Program-made: the position numbers and the translations under genes
Assembly: GCA_964036045.1 (NCBI GenBank)
Contig: OZ038383.1
Coordinates: 10,246,430-10,310,429 of the forward strand
Length of the DNA stretch: 64,000 bases
Reading direction: 5' to 3'
DNA from: Eutreptiella sp. 'Long Island Sound 2002'
Lineage: Eukaryota > Euglenozoa > Euglenophyceae > Eutreptiales > Eutreptiaceae
The notes under the pieces: generated by a model
Databases searched by the model: none
Told to the model about the DNA's origin: nothing
The model's input: the letters and a program-made list of their open reading frames with translations, nothing else
Shown here: piece by piece, positions 1 to 11,180 of the stretch
Layout: the number at the start of each line of letters is the position of its first letter
Position numbering within the stretch: position 1 is the stretch's first letter

Positions 1-277
1 TGTGCTGCGGCTCAAACCTGGGCACGGCTACAGGCCGGTCCACAGATGTAGGCCTCTGAATCAAGCAATTAGATTTGATACTTGACGATATGGGCGTTGT
101 AGGTTCTTCTCGTGGTGCAGACTGCTGTTTACATGGTTGAGTGCACGGCCAGTGATGGACAAGAGGAATGACATGCACCAGCACGAAATTTCAGGGGGCA
201 GGTTGTGTGCCACCTCTGGCCCTCCCTCTTGTCCGTGTTACGCTGCGCATTGCTGCCACAAACGATCACATCCGCAG
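1..277. other. Window edge to first recognised exon
   Basis: Probably intron or 5' region of the IFT121-like gene. No start codon with a WDR35-like N-terminus (short hydrophobic first strand) could be identified, so the first exon may lie outside the window. Confidence 0.3.
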
Positions 278-390
278 CCTTTCGATTGTGTGGCTTGGAA
301 TACGGATACAGACTACTTGGCGTTAGGAGGGGCTTCTGGCCGACTCTGCATCCTGCGCACCCAAGGGGATCCTCGCACGGAGGCCTGCAG
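278..390 (+). CDS. IFT121: IFT121-like exon a: first WD blade
   Basis: The acceptor is ATCCGCAG at 270-277. The frame reads PFDCVAWNTDTDYLALGGAS followed by GRLCILRTQ, matching the CVxWN...GGxDGxLxVL blade that opens WDR35. It ends at phase 2 (AG), which fits the first C of the next exon to give Ser. The donor is not GT: the 7-mer CAGCAAC is present at both the exon a end (388-394) and the exon b start (585-591), so the exact cut is ambiguous. Confidence 0.65.
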
Positions 391-1531
391 CAACCAACCC
401 ATGCAGTATTTCTTTACCCCGGTGTGTGCGTGTATCGTGAGGGTCCATGCAGGAAGGGTTTTGGGCAGCAAAGGGGCACATGCATTGTACCATCATTCGG
501 GGGGTGGGAGAGTTGGGATCCGGCTCCAACCCATCGCCCCTGCTTCCCTCCTTAAGTCCCTTCCACGCTCTTCTATATCTCTTCCAGCAACGCAGCAGTC
601 ACCTCAGGGCCAAACCTCGACCTGCATGGCCAAAGGCTGAAAGGAGGTGGCAGGGCATCAAAAGGGTATTTCGGAAAAGTCCGCTGCCCCCCCCCCCCCC
701 CCTCTGGGGGACCTGGTCACACCTCTTGAATTTCTCTGTTGCCCTCGTCAGACAAATGTGGCCACGCACAGAACAGGGGCATGCGCTCCTCACTACGCTC
801 ACTGCACTGCGGCAAATTCCTTCAGTGGGACTCTGTTCCCTACATCACAAGTCCCGGTGCCCTGCAGTGTAAGTATCGATTTTCGAGTGACCGTGGATGA
901 CTGACTGATTGACAGACTGACTGATGCCCAGTGCCCAGCCCCCCAGTTCAGGCGATCACCAGTGCGCCATGGGTTTTGTGTGGGCATTGTTATTCATTTG
1001 GAGTACGTATGAGGGCGGTCGCAACCCCACGCTTCCCGTTCCAGCCGGTGCGTGGGGTTGGCAGGTGCCTTTTTGGCACCAACAAGAACCACCGTGTGTG
1101 CACCATGCAAATATTCCCACCCCAGTGGTGACTGCTGATGGCACGGCACGGCAATTGTGGTTCCATCTACTGACACTGCGGGAGTCTTTGGGTTTTTAGG
1201 CGGGGTCTGGGGGACTCTACTGACTCCCCGCCACATCCGACATCCAAAACCCGAGGGCCCATGGGGACATCAGAGTAGGACATGGCGAGTGAGGGCCCCC
1301 GTGCCTTATGTATCCTTGCAGCCTGCGGATCATATCCAATTTAGCCTGGTTGCATTTGGGCCTCTGGTACAGCGGATGGTCACTGCCTCCTCTGACGGCA
1401 CAGTCATCGTTTGGAAGATGCGGGATGACCGACAATGGGAGCACGCCCGCGTTTTTGATCGGAAGGTCTGTACAGGATTGGCCATCTACAGTGCACTCAT
1501 TAGCAGTCTGCAGTGTCTGTCTGCCTGTCTC

Positions 1532-1577
<46 letters not shown>

Positions 1578-4500
1578 ATTGACATTCCCCTCCCCGACCC
1601 TGTGTTGCTCCTGAGGTGTGCATCCCCGTCAGTGGACAGCAATGGACAAGCAATCCTGCTTGCTTCAGATATGGAACATAGCACCTTTTGTCAACATCAA
1701 ACACCGCCCTAATCAGTGTAGAATTTGCCTGAGAGGCTACACTCTTGTCTATCAGTGTGCATTGTGGTATGTATGCAGTGGTGTGTTCGTGAATGTGTGG
1801 CATGTGCTTCGCAACAGTTCCTGCTTTTCCCACCGCGTTGACTATTCAGAGGTTTGTCATGGTGCACACAAAAAGGGGTAGAATTGTCAAGGCGTTGGGA
1901 ATGTGTTTCCGAAAATTACTATTCTGGACACCAGGGGCACTGCCCTTGGCTGAGTTGGTGTGTTGCAACACCATCGCTTGGCCACCATCTGGCAACCACT
2001 CTTCCTTCAGAGGTTCTGGGGCACCACGGTCGGTGGTGAGTGCACAGGGGTTTTGACAGGAGTTGTTTGCAGCCTGACCATGGGTGATGCAGCCACTGCT
2101 AGACCACCGTTGGGACACTATGGGTGGATCCAAAAGGTGGGGGCATGGGGGCCGATCCTGGTCAGGACCCGACCCCAAAGGGGGGGGGGTTCCCCCCCCC
2201 CCTCTACAGACCCCACAATGGTTGTACAGAACAATGGGTTTTGTGGGCACCAGAGGGGCCGGAGATTTTGTTTTAGGCATACGGCAGGGGGAATTTTTTT
2301 TGTTCGACCCTATGTGTCTGTACTCAAAATACTCAGAATTTTGTGGAGAATTAAAAAACGGCTGAAAAGCACAAAAAAGGATTTTGACCCCGACCCGGCC
2401 CCCGGGTCGGACCTTGGCTGATGGGAGCCTGGGTTGATGGGCAAATTTTTTTTTGAAAATTTTTTACCTCACTTGTGCATATTCAAAATGATCAGGGTGT
2501 CATGGGGATCATTTTGAGGTATGTATGTTGGGGTACCCACCGCCCCCCCTCCCCCCCCCGGGGAGCCTGGCGGCTGACCGCCCGACCCGCCGACCCCCAA
2601 GGTTTGGGTCAACCAAAGGGGGGGCCTACAGCCCCCAAAACTGTCGCACGCCCCTCGGGGTCACACATTGGCTGGCGGCGGCCCCCGTGGGTGGGGGTTT
2701 TTTCTGGGCAAGGCAGCTTTTAGTGGACCAGAGTACGTTGTTTTCCCAACAATTTCGACACATGCTGCAAACCGCTGTCAGGGAGGTCAGGGATTTTTGG
2801 CAGCCATCTCAGTAAACATGGTGGTTTTGACTCTTTTTATTGCAAACAGGGATTTCTGGTCTTTCAAACAGGCCATGGCCCATGCTCAGGTCGGGCTAGA
2901 GGCTGCAAACTATGTCCTTTTGCATTCCGCTATGGGCATAGTCACACACCATCCCAAATCCCACCCCTCTAAAGGGGTACCCAAAAGGTCCCTAGCCCGG
3001 GAAGTCCCACCCGGATACCTGGGAGCCATAGAGCAAAAAGTGGGCCCACCAGAAACGCTGTCTTTATAAACATGCAGCTTTGATGCGCTGGGTGAGGCTG
3101 GTTGCTGCAATGAAAAATACACGTTTGTGTAGCGATTGAAAGCACAGTGAGAGCGCCTTTTCAGCTCTTTCATTTACAGTGCCATTTTTGGTACTGGACA
3201 TCTTTCTTTTTTGAGCCACTGGATGGGACATCCAGAGGTTTTTTTTTTCTCAGGAATCTTGTGATGCAACATGGACAACATCAGAAGCGTTTTGTGCATC
3301 ATTTCTCGTAAAGTGTGCACAGCACTCTCACGTGTTTGGAACCGGTTTGAAGAATGGCTTACGGGTTATCCAACCACTGTGACCGTGTCACACATGTGTG
3401 GGCATCAGTACAATTCGATCAATTTGATACCTCGCGGTTGTTGCACAAGGACAGTTTCTTCAGGCCAGCCTTGTTGCAACGAAGCACAAAAGCCGCACCA
3501 TGGTCACCCACGATGTCAATATCATCGCTATCACCAGCTGGCACCCTGCTGTAAAAATCTGTGATGGAAACCCTGCCAGATCAGATGTAACACCCATGAA
3601 CTGCACTTTGTACCTCTGCATGCCTCCAGGCATACGGTGGCTTGAATGCCGGCATGTTGCACGGATGCCTGCCTACCATCAAAGGGGCGTTGGCCTTGCG
3701 TCTGCCTGAAGCTGTCAACCACGCTGCTTGCAGGGCTGCCTTTGCACTGCGATGCGGTTCTCACCGGATGAAAGTTTGATAGCGCTGTGCTACGACGATG
3801 GCGTCATTAGGTCTGCAATGATGCGTGCCTCTTGTCTTTTGCAGCAGCGCCTGCATGTCTGTCTCTAGAATTTGCACAGGTGCACCCATCGCTCGTGTGT
3901 GTGTGTAACCTGCCAACGAGTCTTCCCCGATCTTTGGGAGCCAATGGGCCATATGTTGGGGCGTCCAGTTTTCATTCTGTTCTTGCGTTTCGCACAGTGT
4001 TCAACAGACGGCTCCTGAGGGGAACGATACCAAATTCAAGGGCCGTGACGCCATACCGGAGTGGGAGGAGGCCAAACTCCGGGGTATCCGCAACGTGCGA
4101 TGGGCACCCGACACCAGGTATCACCGGATTGCTGACCCTGGGCAGAGGTTTTGTTGGGTGCTAGGTCTGGGTGAACCGGGCGGGGGTGTGCGGGAATGTG
4201 GGCGTTGAGATCCCATTCTGGGGGGATGCGTGTCCATGTGTACGTTTGTGCCCCCCCCCCCCCCCACACACAACACACATTTAATCAGGCTTTATCGCAC
4301 CCCCCCTTCCCCATGCCCCCTCTCCCATGCGGAAAGGCCAGCCTGGGTCTGGTTGGGTTCAGGGCAGACCAACAGGATGTCCCCTTTGTGATGGGTATTG
4401 GACCACCCTTCGTTCCCCTAAAAGAGGCCAAAATGGTATCAAGGGTCCTGAAGCGTCGAAAAAATCGCAGGCAGGCGCTCCGTGCGCACGGCACACTGGA

Positions 4501-4638
4501 GGGCGATGCCGGGGATGGGGACGCTGGCGCGTGGAGCAAGGACGCCACAGTGGGCGTCGTGCGGCTGCCGCCCTGCACATGCACCAGGGGAGTGACGTCC
4601 AGCGCGTCCGAGTGCGAGTAAAGGCTGCAGCCGCAGCC

Positions 4639-4674
<36 letters not shown>

Positions 4675-7600
4675 CGGGAGACCCGGTACGGACGCATGCC
4701 AACGCGAAAGCACGCAAGGCAGAGGAGCCGGACACCCGTGCCTTGGCTCTCTGATTTGAGATCAGGGGTGCGTTCAGGGGAGGGGGGGGGGGTAGGTCCT
4801 GAACCCCCGACGGGAAGGCAGCAGGGCACTAGGCCCTCAGGGCCGGCGCTGCGCTGCGGATGTTAATGTCTGTTGCCACCCTCGGGACTGGCAGCGGTCG
4901 CACGTGTGCGAGAGAATGCGCAGTCGATTCTGCAGTTCTGATGTGAGGCACGTTCCACAGAGGAACCCCCTCGAGGGTCCTCCCACACCGCGGCCGTGAT
5001 CCATCTGCGTTGCTGTGCGCTGCGGACCCCATACCACATTCGTTGGCCCCCCTGAGGCCGGCCGGCTCCCGCCGAAGAGGGGACACGATGGTCGAATGCT
5101 GCGAGCGTGGGCTGTTGTATCGCCGTTCCACTCTTACCCAGAACACTCGCATCTTCTGCACCACGGGCCCGGGACCCCTGGCCCGCGCTCTGCGAAGCCT
5201 GGGGCTGGCTCCCGTTGATCCGGGGCTTGCTCGGGTAGTTCCGTGGCGGGCCCCGCTTGATCTGGGGCTGGCCCCAGTTGATCTTGGGCGGGTCCCGGTT
5301 GATCCGGAGCTGGCTCAGGTAGTTCCGGGGAGGGCCCCGGTTGGTCCGGCGCTGGCCCCAGTAATTCCGTGGCAGGCCCCGGTAGTTCCAGGGCGCGCTC
5401 CGGTTGATGGGGCAGCCCCAAACGCTCTATCGTTTTCGTCCACAAAAACACAATGCCACTGATCCATCCGGATGTTTTCGCCAGGCATTTGTATCGCCTT
5501 TATGCCCCCCCCCCCCCCCCTGGCCTTGACCCCCCCCCCCGGTGCTGTGGGCTGAAGTGTTTGGAACGTATTTCTTTGAAAGTGGCGCACAGCGTAGCGC
5601 TCAGTGCAGCACACAACCTCTCGACGTTGGTCTCAGCTTCTTGGCTCTTTACAGAGGGGGCACGAGCTTGACGCCCCATCCGCGCAGCCGTGCAGATTGG
5701 TACAAAGTGCCGAGACCCCCCCTGGGGGTCTGGGCCCCTGGGCATAGTGTGGAAGTGAATGGCGTGAAACCCCTACCCCGTCCGACTGAGTGGGAGTGGT
5801 CCACAGTCACGATGCCAACCCGGGGGACACTGTGGTATGGTATACCTCCTTTGAAAAGGCACCAGACATGAGCTCTCACGCTAAGGCCGGGTGTTCCACT
5901 GCCTATGCTCTGTTGCGGGGTCCACGCCCCAGAGCGGTCTACCCCCCCCCCCCGCCCCCCCCCCCCCACCTCTCCTGCTGGTCCCCGCATGCTCCTCTCA
6001 CAGCATATTGCTTCTCGGCACTGAATGTCAAGTCCAGGTCCTGGACACGCGGAGTCTCGACTTCAAGGCCTCCATCATGCTGCACACTGGGGGCCGCCCC
6101 ACGTCCAGTACCGCCTTAGGGCTGTCGCTGTGCGGGCTGGCATGGCATCAGGCGCGGCGTGCTGTCCAGCTGGAGGATTTGCCGGTGTTGGCTTTGGTTT
6201 TCTCCAACGGGCTGTGTCAATTGATGGTATGGCGCCTGCATGCGGTGGTGCATTTGTTGAGTTGGGGTGGCAGTGCTTCCGTGACGGAGCCAATGTGAGA
6301 ACAGTGTCGCAGGCTTCTCCTGGCTTGAAAATCGGCGGGTATTTTTTGTCCCCCGATGATGCATGCCTAAAAACGGTTAGTGTCCCGTGGGGTATGTATG
6401 TTGAGGGATCCATCTCCCCTCCCCCAATCCCCTACCCCCTGTTTTGGGCCTTGGTCATGGGAGGGTTGCTGGACCCCCCCCCCCCTCCCAGCCCTGTAAA
6501 TGGAAATTTGCCCTCTCCAGCCACTCATCATTTGAAGTGCAAGGCCCAATCGCAGCATCGCCAACACCTCCTGAATCCGGCTCCCCTCCCCAACCCTCTG
6601 CCCCTCCGTGAGTTGGAGGAAGCACAGAGAGTTTTCTGGTGAACCAATGTCTTGTGCTTTCCGTGCTTCCTGTGAGCTCCGGATCCAGTATGCCCAGACA
6701 CTGTTGTGGGCCTAATCTGATGCGTCGCATGCTGAAACTTTACACCATTCTTGCGTTTTTGTTCCGCTACCCTTACATTTTGCTACACGACCATTGTATC
6801 TTCTTGTGCTTCCGTTGCATTTTGTTACTTCGCTGTGCTTTACTGCACAAATTCAGGGCTTTGGGCTGTGCTGTGGCTGAAAATCTTCTTTCATCGACAC
6901 GCCAGTCCCTCATTCTCCTTTGGGATGAGTGTCGGGGTTTCTCTCTTTCCGTGGAGGTCAAAGTGCAGCCCATGCTCACCTCTACATTGCACCTCAGTGA
7001 AATCGCTGCTGGACATCACATCGCAGCTATACCTTAGAACCATCTACGGTATTGCCTATCACGTGAGTTTTTGTCCCCTTCAATTAGGGGGTTGCCCCCA
7101 GATTTTCTTGCAAAATTGCATGATTGTGCCTCATTTGGACTGCTGTGAAGTACCCTGACATAAGCATGCAACGGTGTGGGGGTCGGGACCTGAGGTGGTT
7201 GATATCCAACGCCGAAGCTGCTCGAACTCCGTGACTGTGTGGGCTCGGCTTGTGATGCCTCCGAGTTCAAGGCTGCAGACCCTCCCTCATCATGACACAC
7301 ATCCCTTCCCAACAGGAATCGGGAGTGCTGGGGCGATCCTCTTTTCTGTGGTGATGCGCTTGGTGCATTCACGTGACGGGCAACAGAGACCGCAGCAAAT
7401 CCTGCGGTCGAAAACTTTTGAGCACACGTTGGGCCCATCCGCAGGGTGAACTCGTCATTAGAACCACTGCTAAAAGTGATGGGCCATAGACACTAGAGAC
7501 AGGAAAAGGGGATACCCCGCAGGGGGGAGCGCCGGAGCATGCCGGACCCAAGTACCACCCAGCGCCCACACCGCACCATGCGGGCCCTGCAATCCCTACA

Positions 7601-8860
7601 GTGGGTCAGGGTTCCCTTGGAAGTGTGGCTCACTCAAGCACACTGCCTTCCTCATGACCTCCTGCACTTTTGTCGCACCCGGTTTAGCTCAGGGGACTGA
7701 GGTGTCTGGGCAACTGACGAGCACGGCTTGAATGCTGATCCGCATCAGTCCCCAGTCACCACCTCCTGGTCAAAGGGCACATTTTTTGACACTGCCATTG
7801 TATCTACGGGCTTGTCCGGTTGGCCAAATGGGGTGAAACCCACATAAATAGTGCCTTACCATGGTTTTTTTTCATCATTGTGGGCCATCACAATATCCAA
7901 CAAACAGGTTGAAGCATTGCTCACGCTGCTTGGGCATCACCCCTGGCCCATGGAGGAAGGCAGTCTTGCCCCTGAAAACACCATACAATAAACCACCACC
8001 ACCTCGCGTTTCCCAACCCCCCTTCCCCCTATTTTCCTCCAACATTGAGGCATCGGACATGTCTCAGTGCGGTTACAGTGGTATCAGGCTTTCGATGCAT
8101 CATGTCAGCATTGATTCTCAGTTAGCCCGCTGCTGGAGAAACTGCAGTGCCCAAGGGTGCTACTGTCTTCCGTTTTGCTGTGCAGACCGAGCCCTATGAT
8201 GATCACCCACTCACTTTCAAATCGGAGATGCAACCCACTTCTGCGGAATGGAATCCTACAGGCATCCTCCCTTTCTATCGTACTGCGAAGTGACGGTCAG
8301 TGCCAATCTTTTCTTGCCATTGCATTTGCATCTACAATCTCATCCCCCGGCCACACACGGATGGTCAGGGCAGGGGTGGCTCCATGTTTGACAGGCGCCA
8401 AATGCTGGTTGATGATCTTTTGAATGAACAGGAGGACGGGGGTGTGGCGAAGGAAAGTTATGTCTGAAGGTGGAGTGGGAGGGGACAGGGACTGCGATAT
8501 CGTGCTTGTTCTTGCAGGCACGTATTTGGCGATCGGCGGCCTTGCAGCGGCAGACAGTGCACCGGTTGTCAAGCTCTTTTCCCTGACAGGTGTCCTTCTG
8601 TATGCATACATCTTCCGGTGACTGATGGGCTCCTTCCGTCATATGGACAAGGGGCGTTGTGTTAACAAAGGGACAAGGCTGCAAAGTGGATCACAGTCAC
8701 ACGATCTCAGAATGACTAACTGTTTGTCATCTGTTCCCTTTTGTCCATGTGCACTGATCCTGCACTGCCCACTCCAGTCCCTCAGTGTGTGTATGTGTGT
8801 GCGTGTGTGTGAGAGTGGGTATGCAATCTTTGTCGACGCGTCTCTTCTAGCGATCAGCCC
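278..8860 (+). CDS. IFT121: IFT121/WDR35-like WD-repeat gene (N-terminal propeller exons, split by long introns)
   Basis: Intraflagellar transport complex A subunit (WDR35/IFT121), which acts in retrograde ciliary transport and membrane-protein import. Recognised by collinear similarity, from memory, to the first beta-propeller of animal WDR35: a CVAW...GGASG blade, SSDGTVIVWKM, NVRWAPDT, ILLLGTECQVQVLD, SNGLCQLM and TYLAIGG follow one another in the WDR35 order. Phases agree across the best junctions: 4117 to 6004 (AG plus C makes Ser), 6226 to 8186 (phase 0) and 8261 to 8518 (G plus GC makes Gly). About 330 of the usual ~1,200 residues are covered. The second propeller and the TPR-like tail are not recognisable before the next gene. 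The initiator ATG is not identified and may lie upstream of the window. Identity is fairly sure; the exon set is incomplete. Confidence 0.7.
588..646 (+). CDS. IFT121: IFT121-like exon b
   Basis: The acceptor is CTTCCAG at 581-587. The frame reads NAAVTSGPNLDLHGQRLKG, aligning with the loop of WDR35 that precedes blade 2 (…LSMNQTLEGH in animals). A GT donor follows at 647, but the phase to the next exon (1322, phase 0) is not matched, so the 3' end is provisional and a small exon may be missing. Confidence 0.5.
1322..1465 (+). CDS. IFT121: IFT121-like exon c: second WD blade
   Basis: Bounded by CCTTGCAG (ending 1321) and the donor AAG|GTCTGT at 1466; 144 nt, phase 0 at both ends. The frame reads ADHIQFSLVAF, then MVTASSDGTVIVWKM, then WEHARVFDRK, a typical WD blade with the SxDGxVxVW core. 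It aligns with the WDR35 segment TSDENGLIIVWML…WIEEMINNR. Confidence 0.7.
1535..1574. repeat. (CT)n microsatellite
   Basis: About 20 CT dinucleotides downstream of the donor at 1466. It forms a pyrimidine tract inside the intron, ahead of the candidate exon near 1616. Confidence 0.95.
1616..1670 (+). CDS. IFT121: Candidate IFT121-like exon d
   Basis: After CTCCTGAG a frame reads CASPSVDSNGQAILLASDM, which resembles the WDR35 stretch SMSWNADGQKICIVYEDG. The phase does not join to the preceding exon and no clean donor was found, so this is tentative. Confidence 0.3.
2221..2611. repeat. Dispersed repeat family A, copy 1
   Basis: Shares most of its length with 23300-23648. Common landmarks are ACAATGGGTTTTGTGGGC, TTTTGTGGAGAATT, a GACCCCGACCCG block and GGGGATCATTTTGAGGTATG, followed by a C run and TTTGGGTCAA. 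No ORF is conserved between copies. A short related piece (gacagaccccaacaaag…acggaacaatggg) lies near 16780-16815. It lies in the intron before exon e. Confidence 0.8.
2612..3997. other. Intronic stretch without recognised features
   Basis: Lies between candidate exon d and exon e of the IFT121-like gene. I see no WD-blade frame with splice sites here, although one missing blade strand is expected. Confidence 0.4.
3998..4117 (+). CDS. IFT121: IFT121-like exon e: blade ending NVRWAPDT
   Basis: The acceptor is CGCACAG (3991-3997) or alternatively TCAACAG (4001-4007). The frame reads DAIPEWEEAKLRGIRNVRWA and PDT, aligning with WDR35 [23 protein letters not shown]. The donor is CCAG|GTATCA at 4118, phase 2. 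Joining to 6004 restores Ser and the next strand ILLLG without a break, strong support for both exons. Confidence 0.75.
4118..6003. other. IFT121-like intron (1.9 kb) with microsatellite, minisatellite and C runs
   Basis: Contains a (TG)n run at about 4640-4670, C runs at about 4251-4264 and 5942-5967, and the 21-bp minisatellite listed separately. No exon was recognised inside it. Confidence 0.5.
5205..5414. repeat. 21-bp minisatellite, about 10 units
   Basis: Ten imperfect 21-bp units. Read on +, each unit gives a heptad of the form LAPVDPG, LARVVPW, RAPLDLG, LAPVDLG and so on. Because 21 is a multiple of three, both strands stay open, producing spurious Pro-rich ORFs. Located in the intron between exons e and f. 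Confidence 0.9.
6004..6226 (+). CDS. IFT121: IFT121-like exon f: third/fourth WD blade
   Basis: The acceptor is CTCACAG (ending 6003); the donor is TTGATG|GTATGG at 6227; phase 2 in, phase 0 out. The frame reads ILLLGTECQVQVLDTRSLDF, then LSLCGLAWHQ, then LALVFSNGLCQLM. This tracks WDR35 VLLFGMANGEIHIYD…GIHWYHG…CLAVCFDNGRCQIM closely in spacing, and is the most diagnostic exon of the gene. Confidence 0.82.
6227..8185. other. IFT121-like intron (2 kb), no recognised exon
   Basis: Flanking exons join at phase 0 with continuous homology, so no coding sequence is expected here. It holds T-rich and C-rich stretches only. Confidence 0.55.
8186..8261 (+). CDS. IFT121: IFT121-like exon g, followed by a GC donor
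   Basis: The acceptor is GCTGTGCAG (ending 8185). The frame reads TEPYDDHPLTFKSEM and PTSAEWNPT, aligning with WDR35 [23 protein letters not shown]. The exon ends ACAG|GCATCC, a GC donor at 8262. The next exon begins GCAG|GCACG, so the hexamer CAGGCA flanks the intron on both sides. Splicing rebuilds Gly at phase 1. Confidence 0.72.
8518..8589 (+). CDS. IFT121: IFT121-like exon h
   Basis: The acceptor is TTCTTGCAG (ending 8517); the donor is ACAG|GTGTCC at 8590. The frame reads TYLAIGGLAAADSAPVVKLF and SLTG, aligning with WDR35 SVLAVAGFQ…VNIVQFYTPFG. Phase 1 at both ends. Confidence 0.75.
8811..8860 (+). CDS. IFT121: Candidate IFT121-like exon i
   Basis: A frame reading GYAIFVDASLLA aligns with WDR35 KIALAVDSFIYFANIRP. 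It follows a (GT)n stretch. A good acceptor and the 3' boundary could not be fixed, and the piece between SLTG and this segment is not found. Confidence 0.4.
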
Positions 8861-10686
8861 TCATGGAGTGTGGTGGTGTGCATGCCTGTTGCCCTTTGAT
8901 GCTGCTGTGCATGGCAGGAGAGGGGACAGTGAAATCGTTCTTGGAACGGGCCGATTTGTGCCTGGTGTCCTGGTTTTGGAAGGATAGATATCCCGACGTA
9001 CAAAAGACCCACGCGGAGCATTTGCACTGTGGGGGGCGTTTGTGCACACAGTGGGGCTTGCAAAACCAATTCAATATGCTGCCAAACCACCATCCTGTGC
9101 AGGTACTCTCAGGGGACAGTACACCGCCTCAGGTGATGGAGCAGTATCGCAGATTGTCTGGCAAGGTTTGCACATGACGGGGGTTGTGGTGCTTCTGCTC
9201 GCTCTCTCGCTCTCTTAGCACTGTCCGGCCACACTCCCTCCCATACCAGTGAAAAATGCCTCGTCTTATTGTCAGTGATTGTATGAAGTTTCTTGGTGCA
9301 GAGATTTGCATGCAGCTCCTTGATCGTAGCTTTGCTCTCGGGAGCTTCATTGGGGGCTTGGACTGCAGCAGGACCGAGCAGCTGCATTTTGGCAACCCTC
9401 TGCTCTGGTACAGCCCCATTCTAGTTTTCAGTCTGCTGAACAGATACATATGCTGATACAGACAGGGGCTGTTTCCCGTCTCCAGCCGACCACCAAAGGG
9501 GTCTCCTCCGGGCGACCACTCCTACTGGGGTGTCAAAGGGCCGGGCTGTATACACCTCCATATCAGTGATGGAGGGAATTTTGCCACTTGGGGGGTCCCG
9601 GTCCGGGGGGGGGGGGGGGGGGGTTGTGACTTGTCACGAAAAAAAAACCAAAGGGCCACTGTGGGAAAGTGCAAAGCCCAAAAATATCGTGACCAAAAAA
9701 AGTATCTCCAGTAGAATGCCTCTTGTGCCTGCTGGTACTGCAAATGTGCTGTGACTGTGTCTACTTGCACTGATACTGCATCGGGACGTTCTGGCTCTTC
9801 TCCTGATCTGTTTGCATCCTGGTCCACAGAGCACTTTCCCAGAGCAAGTCTACCCTCCTCATTCAGCCCCCATTTCTCTCTTTCTCTTACCTGTGGTACC
9901 CCCCCCCCCCCCACGGGGGCGCATCGGGGTTGGTCCATACACCGACTCCCAGTGATGACAGTGAATGACATTGAATGACATTGAATGGCATTGGCAATGT
10001 TGCTTCCACAGGGCTCTGTGCCTGTCATGTGTGCTGTTAGGATCCCATGTACCGACCAAATCCTAAAGATTTGAAAAAATATTTAATTCCCGGCACAGGG
10101 TGTTGTTGTCCGCCAAAAAAAAACGCACAAAAATTAATTATTGGCTTCATGCCTTACCCAAAAATGGGTTCCACAAAAAAAAATCGCGAAAATAGAATAA
10201 TTTTTGCCCCTTCCCCCCTTTTTGCAAGAATGCCACAATCGCGAGAGTTTTTGCCCCACTGCTTGTGGTCCCCCTCTTCCGTGTCTCATGCCCCATTCTG
10301 CACCTTGCTTTGCTTTCAGAGAATGATGAATCGGGGATCCAGGCATCCGGGATTGTCACAGTTGTTCAAATAGTGGGTGCCTGTGCTTGTGCCCCAAAGC
10401 AGATAAAGGGGCTACTTCGGGATTTTGGATTGCCAGTCTATTTGTGATTCAAATTTTGTTGTTGGTTGTCCGTACAAAGGAGTAAACCCGCGGGCCGAGG
10501 GTTACTCCTGGGGGAAAACATGCCCACTTGCCCAAACCAACGTAAACAAAACGCGAGCACAGGGTGGCTCGCCAGGCTGTGTGCACGACGGAGGAGTTAG
10601 AACCGCTTGGGCTCTGTGTGTTCATGGTATTTCTCTTTCACAGCCATGTGCAGTGCTGTGGTTTTTGTTGTTGTCTGATCCTGCAG
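8861..10686. other. Gap without recognised genes
   Basis: No WDR35-like frame continues here. Notable content is a 19-base G run at 9605-9623 and the start of an A/T-rich repeat near 10070. This is where the second propeller of IFT121 would have to begin if the gene were complete. Confidence 0.4.
10070..10220. repeat. A-rich dispersed repeat, copy 1
   Basis: Shares with 10975-11180 the string AAAAATGGGTTCC(A/G)CAAAAAAAA…CGCGAAAATA(G/A)AATAATTTTTGCCC in the same orientation. No coding potential is visible. Confidence 0.7.
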
Positions 10687-10782
10687 ACTTTTCTGTGGCA
10701 TATTTTCAGCATTTCATGCACAATTATCGAGACAAAAGGACAAGGCAGCATTTTACGTGCCATGCGCACTATTATGGACGAG
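10687..10782 (+). CDS. Candidate exon upstream of the EF-hand gene
   Basis: Bounded by GATCCTGCAG and GACGAG|GTTGG, 96 nt, open in more than one frame. In the phase-1 frame it reads FSVAYFQHFMHNYRDKRTRQ and onward, and would join exon 11621-11694 in phase. No family was recognised, so this is an inference from splice sites only. Confidence 0.25.
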
Positions 10783-10848
10783 GTTGGATCTGGTTTGTTG
10801 AAAAACTGGTAGACCTGAGTCATGCTTGTTGGTGCTTATCTGTGCTCT

Positions 10849-10924
10849 GGACTGCAATCCCAGAGTCCAACTGATCAACATTTGTATGCCCGTTTAGGAA
10901 TGGACTGCAATCCCAGAGTCCAAG
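10849..10924. repeat. 54-bp spaced direct repeat of 22 bp
   Basis: The string GGACTGCAATCCCAGAGTCC (plus AA) occurs at 10849 and again at 10903. Two copies only. Confidence 0.85.
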
Positions 10925-10974
10925 GTACGCATGGTTTCTTCCAGTAGCAACAAAATGAATCAACCCCAATCCCC

Positions 10975-11180
10975 AAAACGCAAAAAAAACAACCCCCCCC
11001 AAAAAGAAATTTTGGTCCAACACCCTGCGCAAAAATGGGTTCCGCAAAAAAAATTCGCAAAAATAAAATAATTTTTGCCCATTTTGGCCCATTTTGGATG
11101 CTGTCGCAAAATTTTTGCTTATTATTAATTCAAAACACCCAACACAAAAACTAGGATTCCGCGAATCTTTAGAATTTGTA
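10975..11180. repeat. A-rich dispersed repeat, copy 2
   Basis: Second copy of the repeat at 10070-10220, with the same core around AAAATGGGTTCCGCAAAAAA, preceded by poly-A/poly-C blocks. Confidence 0.7.

Noticed and set aside
5010-5462. 150-codon + ORF with Pro/Val/Leu heptads
   Set aside because: It is the 21-bp minisatellite read in frame, inside an intron of the IFT121-like gene.
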